Source: Deltaproteobacteria bacterium
GTDB lineage: Bacteria; Desulfobacterota; Binatia; Binatales; Binataceae
Assembly: GCA_021786815.1 (NCBI GenBank)
Contig: JAJYMR010000223.1
Span: 1 to 10,645 of the forward strand
Direction: 5' to 3'
Length of the DNA: 10,645 nucleotides
A program made the translations under genes and the position numbers. The notes under the pieces are model-generated. The model was not told the DNA's origin, did no database searches, and was given only the letters and a program-made list of their open reading frames with translations. Shown one piece after another: positions 6,389 through 10,645 of this stretch; the first letter of the stretch is position 1, and every line of letters starts with the position of its first letter.

Positions 6389-6476
6389 AAGGCTGCTGAA
6401 GCTCGACGCCTGCGGCTACGGGATAAGCTGGCTCGGGGTTTTAGAGCGGCTCGCGCCTGCGTGCTAATCTCGCGCC

Positions 6477-7247
6477 ATGTTCGAACTAACAGGTAAAGCC
6501 GCTCTTGTGACCGGAGGCACGCGCGGGCTCGGCAAAGTTATCGCCACGATGCTCGCGCGCAACGGCGCGAAGGTCGCGATCAATTACCGCCGCGACGAAG
6601 AGAGCGCGGCGCAGGCGCTTGGCGAACTTCGCAAGCTCGCTCCAGAAGCGCTCGCGCTCAAGGCCGAGATGGAAGACGACGCACAGGTGCGCGCGATGGT
6701 GCGCGAGGCGGCCGAGCGGATGGGCAGGCTGGATATCCTCGTCGCCAACGCGGCGGCAACCGCGTTCAAGCCTCTGCTCGAAATGAAACCCCATAACCTG
6801 CAACGAACCTTCAATCTCACGATCGGCGGTTTCGTCGCCGCAGTTCAGGAGGCGGCTCGCGTGATGGGCGAGGGCGGACGCGTCGTGATGATTTCCGGAA
6901 TCGATTCGATACGGCATTTCCCCGGCCACGGCGTTCTCGGCGCGGCGAAGGCAGCCGCCGAAAGCATGGTTCGCGACTTTGCCTTCGAGCTCGGTCCGCG
7001 TGGAATCACGGTCAACGGAGTCAACATGGGCTTTATCGCAACCGACTCAAGCCGCATGTACTTCGGCGATCAATACGAGATGGCGATACAGCGTACCAGC
7101 GAGCGATCAGCGCTCAGGCGGATTCCCACGCTTGAGGAGATCGCCGCGATCGTGTGCATGGTGTGCGCGCCCGAGGCGAGCTATTTGACCGCGCAGACGA
7201 TCGTCGTGGACGGCGGAATCTCGCTCGGCTTTCCATTCGGCCCGTGA
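6477..7247 (+). CDS. FabL-like short-chain dehydrogenase/reductase with His at the catalytic Tyr position
   Basis: SDR-fold oxidoreductase of 256 residues, presumed NAD(P)-dependent. The nucleotide-binding TGGTRGLGK (12-20) is canonical, and VANAAATAF (89-97) resembles the NAAS variant of FabL-type enoyl-ACP reductases. The C-terminal IVVDGG is intact. The catalytic region reads SGIDSIRHFPGH, then VLGAAK. This keeps the FabL SIR segment and Lys158, with the seven-residue spacing of the Y-x6-K motif. Where FabL has Tyr151, this protein has His151, and no Tyr occupies the classical Y-x3-K position (Leu154). Activity may therefore be altered, or the gene may belong to a divergent subfamily. No clear ribosome binding site precedes the ATG. 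A -10-like TAATCT (6465-6470) ends six bases before it, suggesting a leaderless or near-leaderless mRNA. It stands alone, convergent with the lectin-fold gene 30 bases downstream. Confidence 0.85.
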   Translation: MFELTGKAALVTGGTRGLGKVIATMLARNGAKVAINYRRDEESAAQALGELRKLAPEALALKAEMEDDAQVRAMVREAAERMGRLDILVANAAATAFKPLLEMKPHNLQRTFNLTIGGFVAAVQEAARVMGEGGRVVMISGIDSIRHFPGHGVLGAAKAAAESMVRDFAFELGPRGITVNGVNMGFIATDSSRMYFGDQYEMAIQRTSERSALRRIPTLEEIAAIVCMVCAPEASYLTAQTIVVDGGISLGFPFGP

Positions 7248-7277
7248 GCGATTCTTGCGAGCCACACGGAAGCGAGC

Positions 7278-8048
7278 TTAACCCTGTTTCGAGCGGCGCA
7301 CGATCCGTATTTTGCCCCATTTGCCGATAACGCCCTGCCCGTGACACGACACGCTTCCTTTGACAGGGTCGATATCCTTTTCGCTCATCATCCCGAGCGC
7401 GAGCGTCATCGCCCCGAGCTTCACCGGCACGTTGGAATAAGCGCGCACCAGCATTCCGTCGATGAAGTAGGTGACGCGGTCGGCCGCGGCGTCGTAAGTG
7501 ATGTCGTAATGATGGAGCTGGCCGGGCGCGGTTGCGTCACGGATTTCCTCGAACAGGCAGAAGTAACGCGGGCCGTGCGCGGGCGCGACGTCGGGAACGC
7601 CGGGGAAGGGCAGCTTTCCGTAAACCGTCGCGACGGTATCATTGCCGACGAAAAAATCGAGCGCCGCGCCGGTCGTGAAGTCGAGCACGTTGACTGAGAC
7701 GTAGCCGTCGTAGATGTCGCCGGGAACTCCGTTGACGACGGTTGCCGCGATATCAAGCGAGAAGGTTATCGAGCCTTCGGGCGGCGCGGCGAAGGTGCGC
7801 GAGCTGAAATACATATGCTTGGCGTTGTCGAGGATCTGGACGGTATCGTGATGGCGCGTGTAGGGAACCGCCGCTACGCGCAGGAAGCCGTCCTGGATAA
7901 TCACGACCGCGTTGGGCTCCTGGTATTGCCAGAAGCCGCCGTCCGCAAGCGGGAATCCGGCAGGAAGCCATTCGCCTTCGCCGGTGATTATAGAGGCGAA
8001 GTTGGAGTACTCGATTATTTCTTCGCGGCCTTTTGGCTCGGCGCTCAT
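7278..8048 (-). CDS. DUF6081-like protein with concanavalin/LamG-type beta-sandwich fold
   Basis: Protein of 256 residues, probably a jelly-roll protein similar to those annotated DUF6081, which are known mostly from actinobacteria; biochemical role unknown. Supporting segments are GGFWQYQEPNAVV and GFLRVAAVPYT near the N-terminus, NAKHMYFSSRTF, and GDIYDGYVSVNVLDF in the middle. HYDITYDAAADRVTYFIDG closely resembles the strand pair that ends in a written-out 'display' loop in LamG/GH16-type sandwiches. I see no signal peptide and no glycosidase ExDxE motif, so binding is more likely than hydrolysis. The ATG at 8048 is preferred; an in-frame GTG at 8075 would add nine residues (VKARSFCKD) but lies inside a terminator-like hairpin. 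The ribosome binding site is weak (GTAAAG). It lies downstream of two SDR genes on the same strand but is separated by 305 bases. Confidence 0.68.
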   Translation of the reverse strand: MSAEPKGREEIIEYSNFASIITGEGEWLPAGFPLADGGFWQYQEPNAVVIIQDGFLRVAAVPYTRHHDTVQILDNAKHMYFSSRTFAAPPEGSITFSLDIAATVVNGVPGDIYDGYVSVNVLDFTTGAALDFFVGNDTVATVYGKLPFPGVPDVAPAHGPRYFCLFEEIRDATAPGQLHHYDITYDAAADRVTYFIDGMLVRAYSNVPVKLGAMTLALGMMSEKDIDPVKGSVSCHGQGVIGKWGKIRIVRRSKQG

Positions 8049-8063
8049 ATCTTTACAAAACGA

Positions 8064-8082
8064 GCGGGCCTTCACGGCCCGC
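8064..8082 (-). terminator. intrinsic terminator-like hairpin ahead of the lectin-fold gene
   Basis: GCGGGCC (8064-8070) and GGCCCGC (8076-8082) form a perfect 7-bp GC stem with loop TTCAC. On the minus strand it is followed by TCGTTTTGT, a moderate T-rich tail. It could end transcription coming from the two SDR genes, or act as an attenuator in the leader of the lectin-fold gene, whose ATG is only 15 bases further on. Confidence 0.45.
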
Positions 8083-8189
8083 CGCGAACTATCGAAGATG
8101 ATTGCGCGTGTTCAAACAAGCGCCCGCGCGGGCTGAGATCCGAAACCGGCCCGCGTGTGCGAAATCCGCCGCTTCACTTGGGCCTTGGA

Positions 8190-8308
8190 CCTAACCCCCG
8201 ACCCCTTGCCTGAAGGGGAACCGATTTTTGTGGTGCTTCTTCGAACGAATGAAAGCCCATTCTCTTGTCCTGCTTCCCTTCCCTTTAGGGAAGGGACCGA
8301 GGGTTAGG
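8190..8308. repeat. inverted pair of REP-like palindromic repeats (BIME/MITE-like, about 119 bp)
   Basis: The left copy (8190-8220) begins CCTAACCCCCGACCCCTT. The right copy (8274-8308), read on the minus strand, begins CCTAACCCTCGGTCCCTT, so the two are imperfect inverted repeats of about 31-35 bases. Each carries its own hairpin: CCCCTT/AAGGGG with a five-base loop (8202-8218), and a perfect 8-bp CCCTTCCC/GGGAAGGG with loop TTTA (8276-8295). The about 53-base centre is AT-richer than the genome and shows no ORF. The layout matches bacterial interspersed REP pairs or a tiny non-autonomous element in an intergenic region. The transcribed structure could also act as a terminator for the SDR genes. 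Confidence 0.7.
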
Positions 8309-8353
8309 TTGCCGCGCAAACAGAGCGCAACAACGGACTTCACGCTCAAGGCG

Positions 8354-9133
8354 CTAGACGCGGCAAAGTAACCCGCCGTCAACCGCTATCGACTCGCCGG
8401 TCACGAATCCGGCCGCCGGCGAGACGAGGTAAAGCAGCGGGCCCGCGAGATCCTCGGGTTTGATGAGCCGGTTGTCGGGCAGATACTTGAGCAGGCGCTC
8501 GGAGAACTCGTCCTTGCGCACAGCGGGGCTGTTCGGCTCGTCGAGCCATCCGGTCTGGATGGCGTTGACCCGGATGTTCTTTCGCGCCCATTCGAGCGCG
8601 AGCGCGCGGGTCAGGTTCAGCACTCCCGCCTTGGCCGCGCAATACAGTGAAGCGTTGGGAACGCCGCGCTCCGCAACCACCGAGGTGATGTTGACGATCA
8701 CGCCGCCGCCGCGCTGGAGCATCACGCGCCCGGCCTCCTGGCACGCCATCCAGACGGTCTTCAGGTTGCCTTCCATCACCCGCTCGAACGCCGCGTCGTC
8801 GGCGGCGTTGGCCGGCCCGAAGAACGGCGCGTCGAGCGCGTTGACCAGGATGTTGAGTCCGCCGAGTTCCTTCACGGCGAGGTCGGCGGTTGCGCTGAGA
8901 TCGCCGCGCAGCGTCGCGTCCTGGACGCGGATTGCGGTTTTCGCGCCCGAGGTGCCGACCGCTTTCGCTGCTTCCTTGAGTTGTTTTTCGGTGCCTGGTT
9001 CCTGCGAGGCGAGCAGCACTTTGGCGCCGGCCTCGCCGAGCGCGACCGCGGCCGCGCGGCCGACCGGCGTTTCGGCGCCGATAACCGCCGCGGCCATCGT
9101 TTCGAGCGAAAATTCCTTGAGGGAGGGTTCCAT
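8354..9133 (-). CDS. short-chain dehydrogenase/reductase with degenerate cofactor motifs
   Basis: SDR-fold protein of 259 residues. The catalytic residues of classical SDRs are present: Asn123 (EGNLKTVW), Ser151 (NITSVV), and Tyr164 and Lys168 in YCAAK. The C-terminal SIAVDGG is also canonical. The cofactor-binding features are not: the usual TGxxxGxG reads IGAETPVGR (18-26), so the middle Gly is Pro, and NNAG reads VNALDAP (97-103). This could mean weak or changed NAD(P) binding, or a role as a partially inactive partner subunit. The ATG at 9133 has GAGGA five bases upstream. It starts 21 bases after the stop of the neighbouring canonical SDR, so the two are almost certainly one operon. Confidence 0.88.
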   Translation of the reverse strand: MEPSLKEFSLETMAAAVIGAETPVGRAAAVALGEAGAKVLLASQEPGTEKQLKEAAKAVGTSGAKTAIRVQDATLRGDLSATADLAVKELGGLNILVNALDAPFFGPANAADDAAFERVMEGNLKTVWMACQEAGRVMLQRGGGVIVNITSVVAERGVPNASLYCAAKAGVLNLTRALALEWARKNIRVNAIQTGWLDEPNSPAVRKDEFSERLLKYLPDNRLIKPEDLAGPLLYLVSPAAGFVTGESIAVDGGLLCRV

Positions 9134-9154
9134 GAGCGTCCTCGGAAAGAAAAA

Positions 9155-9949
9155 TCAGGATTGCATCTGAGGCACGACGCCCGTCGGAGTGACGCCGCCG
9201 GCAAGACCGCCGCCGTCGATCACCACAAGCTCGCCGTTCATATGGTTGGAAAGCTCGGAGGCGAGGAAAATCGCAAGTGGCGCGATTTCGGCGTCGTCGC
9301 CCGGGCGTCCGATCGGGATGAACTTGCCGCCCTTGAAGAACCGCATCATTTCCTCGTTGTGCGGAAAGATGCCGGGCACGATGCAGTTGGTCTGGATGTT
9401 GTTCTGCGCGTACGTAAGCGCAACCGACCGCGTCAATTGGATCACGCCGCCCTTGGAGCACGCGTACATGTAGTTATGCTTGCCGCCGCGCAATCCGTAG
9501 CCCGAGGCCACGTTGATTATCTTGCCGCGATTCTGACGGGCCATCTGCGGCAGCACGGCGCGGCAGGCGTAGAACTGGCTTGAGAGATTGGTGTCGATGC
9601 CGCGGCGCCATTCGGCGTCGGTTATCTCCTCGATACGCTTGCCGAGCGATTCCTCGCCGCCGCCCGCGTTGTTGACCAGGATGTCGATTCGGCCGAACTC
9701 CTTGACCGTCGCCTCGGCCATCGCGTTGACCTGCTCGGAACGGGTGACGTCGGTCGGAACGACGAGGCATCTGCGGCCGGTCGCCCGCACCGCCTCGGCG
9801 GTTTCGTCGAGTTGTTTGCGGGTGCGGGCCGCCGCGACCACGTCGGCGCCCGCCTGCGCGAACCTGACCGCCATCGCGCGGCCCAAACCTCTGCCCGAGC
9901 CGGTGATTATGGCGACTTTGCCCTCGAGTCTGAGTTTTTCGAGAATCAT
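9155..9949 (-). CDS. classical short-chain dehydrogenase/reductase (FabG-like)
   Basis: SDR oxidoreductase of 264 residues, expected to interconvert an alcohol and a ketone with NAD(P)H. All classical motifs are present: TGSGRGLG (16-23), LVNNAGGG (91-98), Asn121, Ser149 (NVASGYG), Tyr162 and Lys166 in YACSK, and IDGGG near 244-248. Arg42 in AARTR after the second beta strand favours NADP(H). The C-terminus is extended beyond the usual end by a Gly/Pro/Val-rich tail (LAGGVTPTGVVPQMQS), which may help oligomerisation. The ATG at 9949 has GAGG six bases upstream. It is the first gene of the leftward SDR pair and is divergent from the DsbA-family gene across a 171-bp spacer. The substrate cannot be read from sequence. 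Confidence 0.93.
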   Translation of the reverse strand: MILEKLRLEGKVAIITGSGRGLGRAMAVRFAQAGADVVAAARTRKQLDETAEAVRATGRRCLVVPTDVTRSEQVNAMAEATVKEFGRIDILVNNAGGGEESLGKRIEEITDAEWRRGIDTNLSSQFYACRAVLPQMARQNRGKIINVASGYGLRGGKHNYMYACSKGGVIQLTRSVALTYAQNNIQTNCIVPGIFPHNEEMMRFFKGGKFIPIGRPGDDAEIAPLAIFLASELSNHMNGELVVIDGGGLAGGVTPTGVVPQMQS

Positions 9950-10072
9950 TCGTTACCTCGGTCAAAAAAAACGGAGCACGCTCGCATAAATAGCTACTAA
10001 CATAGCCTCCATGCGGCACAAAACGCCGCGGCTGCCGTCGTGTGAAGGGATCTCGCTTGGCTTTGAAAACTT

Positions 10073-10102
10073 TTGACCGCGCTCGCAAAGCCGTCCTATA
10101 GT
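10073..10102 (+). promoter_or_regulatory. sigma-70-type promoter of the DsbA-family gene
   Basis: TTGACC (10073-10078), an 18-base spacer and TATAGT (10097-10102) match the consensus at five positions each. Transcription would start near 10109, which is very close to the AGGTGA binding site (10109-10114). The leader would be only about 10-14 bases. Confidence 0.6.
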
Positions 10103-10120
10103 TCGCGCAGGTGAAAACCG

Positions 10121-10645
10121 ATGCCGCTCAAAATATTGATGTTCTCCGATTTCGTATGCCCGTTCTGCTATATCGGGTTCGAAACCATCCGCAAGCTCAA
10201 GCCCGAGTTCGACCTTGAACTCGAATGGCGGGGTTTCGAGATCCATCCCGAATGGCCCGCCGAGGGTATCGAGGCCGAGAAGGTTTACGCACGCATGATG
10301 AGTCCGCAGGCGCGCGTTGCCGCGTGGCAGAGGATATCCGCGATGGCCGAGGCCGCGGGCGTCAAAATGAGTCCGCCCGCCAGGCTTACGAATTCGCATG
10401 CGGCGCTGATGGCGGCCGAGTACGCGCACGAAGAAGGCAAGGGCGAGGAATTCGAGAAGCGCGTCTACCGCGCGTACTTCGAGGACGGTGCCAATATCGG
10501 CGATAGCGAGACGCTGAAGAAGCTCGGCGCCGAGGTTGGCCTTGAGCCAGAGCGTATCGCCGAGGCCGCGCGTTCGCCCAAATACGATCTGAAACTCAAG
10601 AACAACGCGCTCGTAGCGAGCCGGCGGGGAGTCAGCGGCGTTCCG
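10121..10645 (+). CDS. DsbA family oxidoreductase, FrnE-like (3' end cut off)
   Basis: Thioredoxin-fold protein of the DsbA superfamily, FrnE/2-hydroxychromene-2-carboxylate isomerase-like branch; 175 codons are visible before the window ends. The N-terminus MPLKILMFSDFVCPFCYIG carries the CPFC active site at residues 13-16 directly after the first beta strand. FEIHPEWPAEG follows, then a helical insertion, as in FrnE. The visible part ends at RRGVSGVP, where the Pro is the expected cis-proline facing the active site. No signal peptide is present, so a cytoplasmic thiol-disulfide or glutathione-linked role is likely, unlike periplasmic DsbA. The ATG at 10121 has AGGTGA six bases upstream. FrnE-type proteins are usually about 210-240 residues, so roughly 40-60 are missing. 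Confidence 0.88.
   Translation, partial: MPLKILMFSDFVCPFCYIGFETIRKLKPEFDLELEWRGFEIHPEWPAEGIEAEKVYARMMSPQARVAAWQRISAMAEAAGVKMSPPARLTNSHAALMAAEYAHEEGKGEEFEKRVYRAYFEDGANIGDSETLKKLGAEVGLEPERIAEAARSPKYDLKLKNNALVASRRGVSGVP

Noticed and set aside
8460..9170. Plus-strand frame of 236 codons opposite the degenerate SDR
   Set aside because: Ser/Ala/Pro-rich shadow without motifs; the minus strand encodes a full-length SDR.
9950..10072. AT-rich patch (TATGTT, TATTTA) upstream of the leftward SDR operon as its promoter
   Set aside because: No -35 hexamer sits at a suitable distance from either candidate -10, so I do not annotate a promoter although one is expected here.
1..10645. CRISPR array, tRNA/rRNA genes, phage, toxin-antitoxin or defence system
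   Set aside because: No spaced direct repeats, no tRNA T-loop or anticodon pattern, and no recognisable integrase, transposase, nuclease or toxin gene on either strand.

Overview
The window is GC-rich, close-packed bacterial chromosome. It carries no rRNA, tRNA, transposase, integrase, phage gene or CRISPR array. A periplasm-type c-type cytochrome and a bactofilin suggest a Gram-negative cell. The mix of CoA-transferase, several SDR oxidoreductases and a FrnE-type DsbA protein would fit an uncultivated soil or sediment lineage (Desulfobacterota, Binatota or Myxococcota-like). That placement is a guess, because no phylogenetic marker is present.

Layout. (1) Bases 1-999 (-) hold most of a family I CoA-transferase, cut by the window edge. 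(2) A 156-bp divergent spacer with a perfect 9-bp dyad leads into a two-gene rightward unit: a DUF72 (YecE-type) protein and a translationally coupled unknown protein. (3) A small bactofilin (-) converges on that unit. (4) A 635-residue alkaline-phosphatase-superfamily phosphohydrolase (+) has its catalytic motifs in an unusual, apparently circularly permuted order. (5) A leftward pair follows: cytochrome c, then a DUF488 protein whose stop codon interlocks with that of the phosphohydrolase through one CTAG. (6) A gene-poor stretch (5748-6476) holds one small basic unknown ORF on the minus strand and two dyads. (7) A FabL-like SDR (+) has His where Tyr is expected in the catalytic motif. (8) A leftward group comprises SDR, SDR, a spacer containing an inverted REP-like pair and a terminator-like hairpin, then a lectin-fold (DUF6081-like) protein. 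(9) A FrnE-type DsbA-family oxidoreductase (+), cut by the right edge, has a good sigma-70-type promoter.

How the genes may work together. The CoA-transferase and three SDRs fit acyl-CoA or alcohol/ketone metabolism, but no substrate can be read from sequence. The two adjacent minus-strand SDRs (21-bp gap) are the best candidates for one joint function: one has canonical cofactor motifs, while its partner keeps Ser-Tyr-Lys but has degenerate nucleotide-binding motifs. No dedicated defence or mobile system was found. The most unusual item is the rearranged phosphohydrolase.
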